From contig NZ_BOMZ01000028.1 of the NCBI RefSeq assembly GCF_016862455.1, forward strand, positions 1-36,712: 36,712 nt of DNA. Reading direction: 5' to 3'. The DNA comes from Actinoplanes utahensis (lineage in GTDB: Bacteria; Actinomycetota; Actinomycetes; Mycobacteriales; Micromonosporaceae). Positions 17,313-23,479 of the stretch are shown piece after piece. Position numbers and translations under genes: made by a program. Each line of letters begins with the position of its first letter. Position 1 is the stretch's first letter. The notes beneath the pieces are model-generated. The model was not told where the DNA came from. It did no database searches and saw only the letters and a list, made by a program, of their open reading frames with translations.

Positions 17313-17857
17313 CGGCCGCCGGGCTGATCCTCGCGGCCGGGGCGGGCCGGCGGTACGGGATGCCGAAGGCGCTCGTCCGCCATCAGGGCCGCCTGCTCGT
17401 GCAACGGGCCCATCAGGTGCTCGCGGAGGCCGGCTGCCCGACGATCACCGTGGTCCTCGGAGCCGCCGCCGACGAGGTGCGGGCCGCCGCGCCGGACCTG
17501 CCGGAGACGGTGGTCAACCCGGACTGGGCGACCGGGATGGGCTCGTCGCTGCGGGCCGGGCTGGCCCACCTGGCGACGACCGGCGCGACCGCGGCGCTGG
17601 TCCTGCTGGTGGACATGCCGGGTGTCACGGCCGAGGCGGTCCGCCGGATCCTCGCGGGCGCCGCTCCGGACGCTCTCGTGATGGGCGGTTACGGCGACCG
17701 GCGGGGGCATCCGGTCCTGCTCGGCCGCGACCACTGGGCCGGGGTCGCGGCGGTCGCCACGGGCGATCGCGGGGCGCGTGACTATCTGCGCGCGAACCCG
17801 GTCCGGATCGTCCCGGTGGGCGACGTGGCCGACGATTCCGATATCGACGTTCCGTAG
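17309..17857 (+). CDS. MocA-like nucleotidyltransferase (NTP_transf_3)
   Basis: A 182-residue nucleotidyltransferase. The signature LAAGAGRRYGMPK is at residues 8-20, the metal-binding VDMP at 101-104 and GMGSSLRAGL at 76-85. These match the MocA/MobA-like group that transfers CMP or GMP to molybdopterin, or a nucleotide to another phosphorylated ligand. No molybdenum cofactor or molybdoenzyme genes are in view, so the substrate is open. The GTG start overlaps the preceding gene by 4 nt. Confidence 0.82.
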   Translation: MTAAGLILAAGAGRRYGMPKALVRHQGRLLVQRAHQVLAEAGCPTITVVLGAAADEVRAAAPDLPETVVNPDWATGMGSSLRAGLAHLATTGATAALVLLVDMPGVTAEAVRRILAGAAPDALVMGGYGDRRGHPVLLGRDHWAGVAAVATGDRGARDYLRANPVRIVPVGDVADDSDIDVP

Positions 17858-17920
17858 CCACTGGGTAGCACAAAATTACCGGCAACCTTTCCGGCCGCGG
17901 CGCACACTTACCGATAGAAA

Positions 17921-17975
17921 GCATTTCCAGATGCATTTCCGTACACTTTTTCTGGCCGGTTTATTAATCAATTAA
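17921..17975. promoter_or_regulatory. AT-rich leader of the pectate lyase with small repeats
   Basis: The 192-nt gap 17858-18049 is strikingly AT-rich for this window. It contains GCATTTCC twice (17921-17928 and 17933-17940, 12-nt period) and the inverted arms TTAAT/ATTAA with a CA loop (17964-17975). A TTGACA at about 17982 is a possible -35 element, but no matching -10 is clear. It is likely the regulated promoter of the lyase. Confidence 0.4.
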
Positions 17976-18049
17976 GAGATTTGACAGGAACTGCTTTCCG
18001 GGGCCAGCATGTTCACGTTCACATGGATGTTTACGACGAAAGGCCGAGC

Positions 18050-18853
18050 GTGTTCAACAATCTGCGTAAGCGGTGGCGTGCCGGAATCGTGGCGGTCGCC
18101 GCCGTCGGACTGGGCCTCGGCGCGGTGGTGTACACGCAGGGCGCTTCCGCCGCCGCCTGGCCGACCGCGACCGGCAGCGTCAAACTGACCGCCAGCAAGG
18201 CCGTCTCCGGCACCCTCGACGGCGGCCTCAAGCGTTACGTCGGCAGCGGCGCGCTCGGCGGCAGCGGCCAGGACGAGGGCCAGGACCCGCTGTTCGTCCT
18301 GGCCGACGGCGCCACCCTGAAGAACGTCATCATCGGCTCCCCGGCCGCGGACGGCGTGCACTGCCTGGGCTCCTGCACCATCTCCAACGTGTGGTGGGAG
18401 AACGTCGGCGAGGACGCCGCGACGTTCAAGGGCGGCAACAGCGCCAAGTACACCGTCACCGGCGGCGCCGCCAAGGGCGCCGACGACAAGGTGTTCCAGC
18501 ACAACGGCGGCGGCACCCTGACCATCAGCAACTTCGCGGTCAGCGACTTCGGCAAGCTCTACCGCTCCTGCGGCAACTGCTCCACCCAGTACAAGCGCAA
18601 CGTCGTGGTGAAGAACATCGCCGTCACCTACCCGGGCTCCAGCCTGGTCGGCATCAACAGCAACTTCGGCGACACCGCCACGCTGTCCGGCGTCACCATC
18701 ACCGGCGACAAGAGCAAGAAGATCTCCATCTGCGTGACCTACAAGGGCAACAAGACCGGCGCCGAGCCGACCAAGCTCGCGACCTACAAGGGCAGCACCG
18801 GCGGCGACGGCACGTCCTGCAAGTTCACCACCTCGAACATCACCTACAAGTAG
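18050..18853 (+). CDS. secreted pectate lyase, PL3 family
   Basis: A 267-residue exported enzyme. The signal peptide (about 1-34) has a basic start, a Val/Ala/Gly/Leu core and ends GASA/A. The mature part is a small right-handed beta-helix of the PL3 type. ADGVHCLGSCTISNVWWENV then GEDAATFKGG, DDKVFQHNG and a Cys-containing YRSCGNC block are family hallmarks. It should cleave polygalacturonate by calcium-dependent beta-elimination outside the cell. The start is GTG at 18050 with AAAGG about 7 nt upstream; an in-frame ATG at 18023 would add nine hydrophilic residues. A strong terminator follows. Confidence 0.9.
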   Translation: MFNNLRKRWRAGIVAVAAVGLGLGAVVYTQGASAAAWPTATGSVKLTASKAVSGTLDGGLKRYVGSGALGGSGQDEGQDPLFVLADGATLKNVIIGSPAADGVHCLGSCTISNVWWENVGEDAATFKGGNSAKYTVTGGAAKGADDKVFQHNGGGTLTISNFAVSDFGKLYRSCGNCSTQYKRNVVVKNIAVTYPGSSLVGINSNFGDTATLSGVTITGDKSKKISICVTYKGNKTGAEPTKLATYKGSTGGDGTSCKFTTSNITYK

Positions 18854-18917
18854 GGCTTCGCCGCTGAAACCGAAGCGTTTCCCCTGACGCTTTCCCCCGG
18901 TGTGAGCGCAAGCCTCG

Positions 18918-18961
18918 AAGGAATGGCCGGACCCGGTGCCAGACGGGTCCGGCCATTCCTT
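18918..18961. terminator. bidirectional terminator
   Basis: A perfect 17-bp stem: 18918-18934 (AAGGAATGGCCGGACCC) pairs with 18945-18961 around a 10-nt loop. It is followed by T residues on the plus strand and has A residues before it. It lies between the convergent pectate lyase and HAF-like genes and probably serves both. Confidence 0.85.
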
Positions 18962-18970
18962 TTCCCACCG

Positions 18971-20176
18971 TTATGCGCAGCGCCACATGATCGGGTCGGC
19001 CGCATGGGCCGGATCGGCGCGCCGGCTCAGGCTCCGCCCGCCGGCGACCCGGCCGTCGTCACTGACGAAACTGACGGTGAAGAAGTCGTCGGGGCCCTTG
19101 TCAGCCGGTTCCGGCAGGGCGAGGACTCCGGCACCGATGAAGACGTTCAGTCCGTCGCCCGGTTCCAGCGGGCCGGACCACGCGCGCCCGGGCAACTCCT
19201 GCCAGGTGCCGCTCGCCACGTGATAGCGATGGGCCCGCGTGTCGAACTGATCCCTCTCCACCCGCCGCATCCCGTTCTCGTCGGGAGAGGACAGGACCGG
19301 CGGCACGGACCGTGTCACCGGCAGCGCGAGCGTCCCGTACAGCCATCCGGAGCGGAAGAACGAACCGGCGAACAGGCGGCCGCCCGGCCCGGGGAGCGGT
19401 TGCAGGGTCCCGTCCGGCAGCCACAGGGCCGTCGGCGCGGGAGCCTTGTCGCCCTGGAGCTCGACCACGACGGTGCCGTCCTCGGCGAGCGCCCTGGTCC
19501 GGCCTTCGAGCACGCCGTCCGGAAGCCGCAACAGTTCCGGTTCGGCGTCGGGACCCGCCCAGCGCATCGGGACCATCGCGTGGCCCCGGTAATGCGTACC
19601 CGCGACCACGCCCGCGTCGTTGATCGCATCCGCGCTGCCCTTGCCCTTCATCCGGGTCACCGTGCCGGCGCGGTACACGAACGGAACGGCGCCGAACCCG
19701 TCGCTCGCGCCCACCGCCACACCGGAGGCGTTGATGTCGTACATCACCGCCTGGTCACCGGGCGGGGACAGACTCGCGACGAGTTCGCCGCCGCGCCAGA
19801 CCAGCACCTTCCGTTTCCCCTGCTCGTAGTCCGGGTTGGTGGTTCCGACCGCGTAGACGCCACCCGGATCGCCGGCCGTCACCGAAGCCCGGCTCGCCCC
19901 GCCCACCGGCAGCCGGACCGCCGTGCAGGCGGCCGGGAGCGCCGGATCGGGCGGCAGGACCGGACCCGGATCCGGGGCGGGCGAGGCCAGGGCGAGGGCG
20001 CCACCCACGGCAGCCACACCGGTCACGGCGAACACGCCGGTGAAGCTCGACCAGATCCGGGTACGCCGCAGGCGCCGGCCCTTCCGCATCGCCTCCGCGA
20101 CATCGATACGGGTGGTCGGGCCCGGCTCGATCACCAGCGGCCGCAGGCGCAGCATGCCGTACTGCTCGTCGTTCAT
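18971..20176 (-). CDS. membrane-anchored extracytoplasmic protein with HAF-like repeats
   Basis: A 401-residue protein. Residues 1-41 are cytoplasmic and basic at the end, and one hydrophobic helix follows (about 42-65). The remainder is extracytoplasmic, with repeated short motifs such as INASGVAVGAS, INDAGVVAGTH and VSDDGRVAGG. These resemble HAF repeats and suggest a beta-propeller. The topology and the ATGA overlap with the sigma factor gene suggest an anti-sigma or signal-receiving role. However, the short N-terminal part shows no zinc-binding anti-sigma motif, so this is inference. No catalytic motif is visible. Confidence 0.65.
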   Translation of the reverse strand: MNDEQYGMLRLRPLVIEPGPTTRIDVAEAMRKGRRLRRTRIWSSFTGVFAVTGVAAVGGALALASPAPDPGPVLPPDPALPAACTAVRLPVGGASRASVTAGDPGGVYAVGTTNPDYEQGKRKVLVWRGGELVASLSPPGDQAVMYDINASGVAVGASDGFGAVPFVYRAGTVTRMKGKGSADAINDAGVVAGTHYRGHAMVPMRWAGPDAEPELLRLPDGVLEGRTRALAEDGTVVVELQGDKAPAPTALWLPDGTLQPLPGPGGRLFAGSFFRSGWLYGTLALPVTRSVPPVLSSPDENGMRRVERDQFDTRAHRYHVASGTWQELPGRAWSGPLEPGDGLNVFIGAGVLALPEPADKGPDDFFTVSFVSDDGRVAGGRSLSRRADPAHAADPIMWRCA

Positions 20177-20703
20177 CGGATGCCTCCAGCGCTGTTGCTC
20201 GGGGTGACGGGAACGTCCTCGGCATCCCCGAGGATCTGGCGCAGCCGATTCAGGCCGTGCGACGTCTGGCTCTTCACCGTGCCGGGAGAGCAGCCGAGGA
20301 TCTCGGCGACCTCCGCGATCGGCAGATCGCACATGAACCGCAGCACCAGCACCGCCCGCTGCCGCGCCGGCACCTCGGTCAGCGCGGCCCGCACCACCGT
20401 CTGCTCCTCGACCGGCTGCTGCGCGGCGGGCGGCCGTTCCGGCGTGCTGGCGAACAGCCCCACCCGCCACCAGCCACGACGTTTCTCGTCGAGGAAGGCC
20501 CGCACGATCATCGTGTGCACGTAGGCGTCGACGTTGTCGGCCTGCGAGACCCGCGGCCATCGTGCGTACAACTTGGTGATGGTCTCCTGCACCAGGTCGT
20601 CGGCCTGATCCGGATCACCGCACAGCATGTGTGCGACACGGCGCATGGCGGTCAGGCGCCCGTTGACATAGGCCAGATAACCGGCATCGGATCGATCACT
20701 CAT
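20173..20703 (-). CDS. RNA polymerase sigma factor, SigE family (ECF)
   Basis: A 176-residue ECF sigma factor. Region 2 has AHMLCGDPDQADDLVQETIT and the aromatic KLYARWPRV. Region 4 has a helix-turn-helix (LPIAEVAEILGCSPGTVKSQ). Length and sequence fit the actinobacterial SigE/SigM-like group of about 170 residues. The start is ATG at 20703. It is coupled to the downstream membrane protein by ATGA overlap, so that protein is the likely modulator. It is divergent from the RTX-repeat gene, which may be a target. Confidence 0.9.
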   Translation of the reverse strand: MSDRSDAGYLAYVNGRLTAMRRVAHMLCGDPDQADDLVQETITKLYARWPRVSQADNVDAYVHTMIVRAFLDEKRRGWWRVGLFASTPERPPAAQQPVEEQTVVRAALTEVPARQRAVLVLRFMCDLPIAEVAEILGCSPGTVKSQTSHGLNRLRQILGDAEDVPVTPSNSAGGIR

Positions 20704-20808
20704 ATGGGTACCCGTCGCGTCATAACCTTTCGACGGACTTCCCCGCCCGGAGGTTGTACGCCGCCGACCCGTCCCGCGAGGGACAGCGACCGGATTTTCG
20801 TCGATCTA

Positions 20809-20826
20809 TGATGAGCGCGATCATCA
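20809..20826. promoter_or_regulatory. small inverted repeat upstream of the RTX-repeat gene
   Basis: TGATGA (20809-20814) and TCATCA (20821-20826) form 6-bp arms around a 6-nt spacer, 19 nt before the GTG start of the secreted RTX protein. It could be an operator or a leader hairpin. Confidence 0.3.
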
Positions 20827-20844
20827 CATCGGGGGGAATCGTTG

Positions 20845-22005
20845 GTGTCACGCGCACTCCGTATCGGTCTTTTCCTGTCGCCTCTTCTCGTGGTGGGCGC
20901 CGCCGCCGCACCGGCGGCCGCAGCGTCCTGGGGTGACGCCTACGCCGGCGCCACCAGCGTCGCGTTCGAGGCCGACCGCAACGTCGGCAACCACGTCGTC
21001 ATCACGCGGTCGGGGCGCACCGTCACCATCGACGACCGGGTCCGGATCAAGCCGGGCCGGGGCTGCCGGCAGGCGGCCGGCGACATCACCAAGGTTCTCT
21101 GCACGACCACGCAGACGCCCGTCACGGTGTCCGTTCAGCTCTGGGAGCTCAACGACACGGTGAACAACAAGAGCGACCTGAGGCTCCAGGCCCAGGGCGG
21201 GGCGGGCGCCGACACGATCGTCGGCGGGCCGAAGGGCGACAGTCTCTACGGCGATGAGACGTTCTCGGCGATCGGCAACGACAAGATCTACGGTGGGGGC
21301 GGCAACGACTACATCGCCCCTGGTGACGGCGCCGACTTCGTCTCCGGCGGCGAGGGGAACGACTCCATCGACGGTGACTTCGTCTACGCCGGCAACGCCG
21401 GCCGCCCGGGGAACGACGTGATCCACGGCGGCAACGGCGACGATCAGCTGTCCGACGTCGGCGGCGCCAACCGGCTGTTCGGTGAGAACGGCAACGATTA
21501 CATCGTCGGCGGCAACGCCGGTGACCTGGTCGAGGGCGGAGCCGGCAACGACATCCTCCTCGGTGACTCGGATCCGGCGAGGTTCGGTGCGGACGTCCTC
21601 CGCGGCGGGGCCGGGGTGGACGAGGTGCGATACGTGCGCAACAAGCCCGTCACCGTCGACCTGGACGGCGCCTCCGGCGACGACGGTTCGCCCGGCGAGC
21701 GGGACACCGTCGGCGCCGACGTCGAGAACCTGCTCGGCACCAGGTACAACGACATCCTGATCGGCAACGCCGCGCGCAACGAGATCTACGGCGCCGAGGG
21801 TGACGACACCGTCATCGGTGGCGTCGGCGACGACCTCCTGCGCGGGGACGAGGGCAACGATCGGTTCTGGGGCATGGACGGCAACGACACGATCGAGACC
21901 GGCTCCGGCGTCAACCGTGCCGACGGCGGCCCCGGCACCGACGTGTGCATCTCCCGGGTGGCCGCGGACACCATCATCTCCTGCGAGGATCACCGCCCCT
22001 GGTGA
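20845..22005 (+). CDS. secreted calcium-binding protein with RTX-type repeats
   Basis: A 386-residue exported protein. The signal peptide (about 1-26) ends PAAAA/S. A beta-rich N-terminal region of about 80 residues carries two Cys. From about residue 110 there are many hemolysin-type nonapeptide repeats, for example GGAGADTIVGG, GGGGNDYIAP, GGEGNDSIDG, GAEGDDTVIGG and GDEGNDRFWG. They should fold as a calcium-filled beta-roll after export. The last 40 residues contain two further Cys (DVCISR, ISCEDH). No catalytic domain is recognised, so it may be an adhesin or matrix protein. GTG at 20845 sits 8 nt after a G-rich site. Confidence 0.85.
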   Translation: MSRALRIGLFLSPLLVVGAAAAPAAAASWGDAYAGATSVAFEADRNVGNHVVITRSGRTVTIDDRVRIKPGRGCRQAAGDITKVLCTTTQTPVTVSVQLWELNDTVNNKSDLRLQAQGGAGADTIVGGPKGDSLYGDETFSAIGNDKIYGGGGNDYIAPGDGADFVSGGEGNDSIDGDFVYAGNAGRPGNDVIHGGNGDDQLSDVGGANRLFGENGNDYIVGGNAGDLVEGGAGNDILLGDSDPARFGADVLRGGAGVDEVRYVRNKPVTVDLDGASGDDGSPGERDTVGADVENLLGTRYNDILIGNAARNEIYGAEGDDTVIGGVGDDLLRGDEGNDRFWGMDGNDTIETGSGVNRADGGPGTDVCISRVAADTIISCEDHRPW

Positions 22006-22096
22006 CAGCGGGTGATCAGTCGCCCAGCAGGCCGGTGCGAACCCGTGACACCGTGTCCTCGAAGTGGCGCCGCCGGTAGTGAGCCGCCGTCAGATG

Positions 22097-22139
22097 GGGT
22101 GCCTACCTCCCGCGAATCGCGTGGGCCGGGTAGGCACCC
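22097..22139. terminator. hairpin downstream of the RTX-repeat gene
   Basis: GGGTGCCTACC (22097-22107) pairs with GGTAGGCACCC (22129-22139), with a further partial CGCGA/TCGCG pairing in the loop. It lies 91 nt after the stop of the RTX gene and is a plausible terminator. Confidence 0.55.
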
Positions 22140-22179
22140 TGTCTCTGTCTGCCGCCGGAGTCGGCGTTGATCTCGTTGA

Positions 22180-22221
22180 GGGCGAGGGCCGCGGTGAGCG
22201 TGTTCATCACGGCCCTCGCCC
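22180..22221. terminator. second hairpin in the same intergenic stretch
   Basis: GGGCGAGGGCCG (22180-22191) pairs with CGGCCCTCGCCC (22210-22221), a 12-bp perfect stem around an 18-nt loop. It might terminate transcription on either strand. It coincides with the start of the decayed minus-strand frame, so it may instead be a chance effect of repetitive coding sequence. Confidence 0.4.
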
Positions 22222-22357
22222 CCCGTTGCGGCCGGTGTCCGCCGGGTGGGCGGCCGGGACATGTTCCAGCAGGCCGGTGCCGTGGGGGCCGAGAGCGGAG
22301 CGGGTCAGCACCAGTTCCGGCAGAGTCAGCGTGAGCCGGCGGCCGCGGCGGAAGCGG

Positions 22358-22666
22358 TCAGCGTGACGGCTCGCCGGGATCGTCGAAGGTCAGGGTCAGC
22401 GTGCTGCTGTAGGCGCCGCTGGAGCCGGTCTCCCGGTCGACCGGGTCCTGACCGGACGGCCAGATCCGCACCGCCCGGAACGGCCAGCCATCCTGCCCCG
22501 GCACCTCCCACTCCAGGGACACCGGATCGCCGGGGTCGAAGGCGACATATCCCCGCATGGCCCCACTACTGAAGTGGGCCCAGCACCCGCCGGGGGTCTC
22601 CGGGGAGTCGATCACACCCCAGCCCTCGTCGTGGTTCCACATGCGAACGACACCTCGAACGGCCAC
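22358..22666 (-). CDS. cold-shock-domain-like protein
   Basis: A 102-residue protein. Residues 4-60 follow the cold-shock pattern: GVVRMWNHDEGWGVID corresponds to the usual G-x-V-K-W-F-N start, and CWAHFSS to the V-F-V-H-x-S block. The aromatic RNA-binding positions are only partly kept, and the second half (DRETGSSGAYSSTLTLTFDD) is not part of the domain. It may bind single-stranded nucleic acid. GTG at 22666 is used because the domain begins just after it; the binding site is weak. It lies 8 nt after the MerR-type regulator gene and is probably co-transcribed with it. Confidence 0.65.
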   Translation of the reverse strand: MAVRGVVRMWNHDEGWGVIDSPETPGGCWAHFSSGAMRGYVAFDPGDPVSLEWEVPGQDGWPFRAVRIWPSGQDPVDRETGSSGAYSSTLTLTFDDPGEPSR

Positions 22667-22674
22667 ACCCGACG

Positions 22675-23415
22675 CTAACAGGACAGATAGTCGTCGAGGC
22701 GGGCGGCGCCGGTCAGCATGGCCCGGCCGCGGGCGGTGAGCCGGTCCCGCCACTGGTCGATCGAGGCGGCGAGGGGACCGGCCCCGCCGGCCGCGCGCAC
22801 CTGTTCCAGCACGGTGGCGATGTGGCCGAGGGGGTAGCCGCCGCGGCGCAGCAGGTGCGCGAGTTCGGCGTCGCGGACGTCGTCCGGGGAGTACATCCGG
22901 GCGTTGCGGACGCGGGTCGGCGACAGGATCCCGGCACGTTCCCATTTGCGCAGCGTGGCCGGGGTGACGTCGAGCCGGTGGGCGAGCACGCCGACGGGCA
23001 CCGGCCGGTCGGGCGCCGCGTCGGCGGGCGCGTCGGCGGGCGCATCGGCGGCGGGAGCATCGGCGGCGGGAGCGTCGGCGAGTGCGGAGACGGCGGACGC
23101 GACCCGGGTCACGGTCTCCCGGTCGCGATGCAGTCGCACGTGGGCGGCGTCGATGACGGCGAGCGCGGCGGCGACGTCGGAACGGAGCACCGCCCGCATG
23201 ATCTCGGCAGCGGCGCGGTACCCGTACCCCGGAAGAAGCGCGACGTAAGCGCCGAGCGCACCCACATGATCGTCGGTGTAGACCCGGTAGCCGCTGGCGG
23301 TGCGCCGGGCCGGCGGGATCACGCCGGCGTCCTCGTAGTTGCGGACGGCCTGCGCGGACAGCCCGTGCGCCCGCGCCAGATCGACCGGACGGTACACCCC
23401 GTTTTGAGACTTCAG
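22675..23415 (-). CDS. MerR-family regulator with two helix-turn-helix domains (TioE-like)
   Basis: A regulator of about 246 residues with two MerR-type winged-helix regions. The N-terminal one has VYRPVDLARAHGLSAQAVRN, then YEDAGVIPPARR. The C-terminal one has VGVLAHRLDVTPATLRKWER, then AGILSPTRV. They are joined by a low-complexity Asp/Ala/Pro linker. This layout matches the TioE-like group of actinobacterial regulators. The start is uncertain. CTG at 23415 has an excellent GGGGAG site 6 nt upstream; GTG at 23397 has none but is a more usual codon. It is divergent from the esterase gene, whose promoter region carries repeated TCAAC/GTTGA half-sites, its probable operator. Confidence 0.8.
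   Translation of the reverse strand: MKSQNGVYRPVDLARAHGLSAQAVRNYEDAGVIPPARRTASGYRVYTDDHVGALGAYVALLPGYGYRAAAEIMRAVLRSDVAAALAVIDAAHVRLHRDRETVTRVASAVSALADAPAADAPAADAPADAPADAAPDRPVPVGVLAHRLDVTPATLRKWERAGILSPTRVRNARMYSPDDVRDAELAHLLRRGGYPLGHIATVLEQVRAAGGAGPLAASIDQWRDRLTARGRAMLTGAARLDDYLSC
23017..23080. repeat. short tandem repeats encoding the MerR linker
   Basis: A run of near-identical 12- and 18-nt units (GCGTCGGCGGGC, GCATCGGCGGCGGGA) encodes repeated Asp-Ala-Pro-Ala steps on the minus strand. Such repeats can change length by slippage in multiples of three without frameshift, which would alter linker length between the two DNA-binding domains. Confidence 0.6.
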
Positions 23416-23444
23416 CGGACTCTCCCCAGGTCGATGCGATGAAA

Positions 23445-23477
23445 GTTTCAACCGCTGGTTCAACGATACGGTTGAGG
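23445..23477. promoter_or_regulatory. operator/promoter region between the MerR and esterase genes
   Basis: Three related half-sites are packed in 33 bp: GTTTCAACC (23445-23453), GGTTCAACG (23457-23465) and, inverted, CGGTTGAGG (23469-23477). The last ends 2 nt before the esterase ATG, so that mRNA is probably leaderless or nearly so. Placement between divergent genes and the dyad arrangement fit binding by the MerR regulator. Confidence 0.5.
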
Positions 23478-23479
23478 TC

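Larger units (their letters stand above)
22016..22345 (-). pseudogene. gene debris on the minus strand, family unknown
   Basis: Two fragments read like protein in good codon usage. The first, about 22345-22207, contains LTLTLPELVLTRSALGPHGT and ends in TGA. The second starts with ATG at 22207, overlapping that stop as TGATG. It begins MNTLTAALALNEINADSGG, meets TAG at 22103 and continues in the same frame with HLTAAHYRRRHFEDTVSRVR to TGA at 22016. No start is visible for the first fragment. The second has an internal stop. The likely explanation is a decayed minus-strand gene; I cannot name the family. Two hairpins lie inside the same stretch. No other gene is visible in 22006-22357. Confidence 0.4.

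Noticed and set aside
18971..20176. Zinc-binding anti-sigma factor
   Set aside because: The cytoplasmic N-terminal part is only about 41 residues and has no His-x3-Cys-x2-Cys motif; only the topology and gene coupling support the idea.
18902..20524. 540-codon plus-strand open frame
   Set aside because: Antisense to the HAF-like protein and sigma factor genes; His/Arg/Gly-rich shadow.
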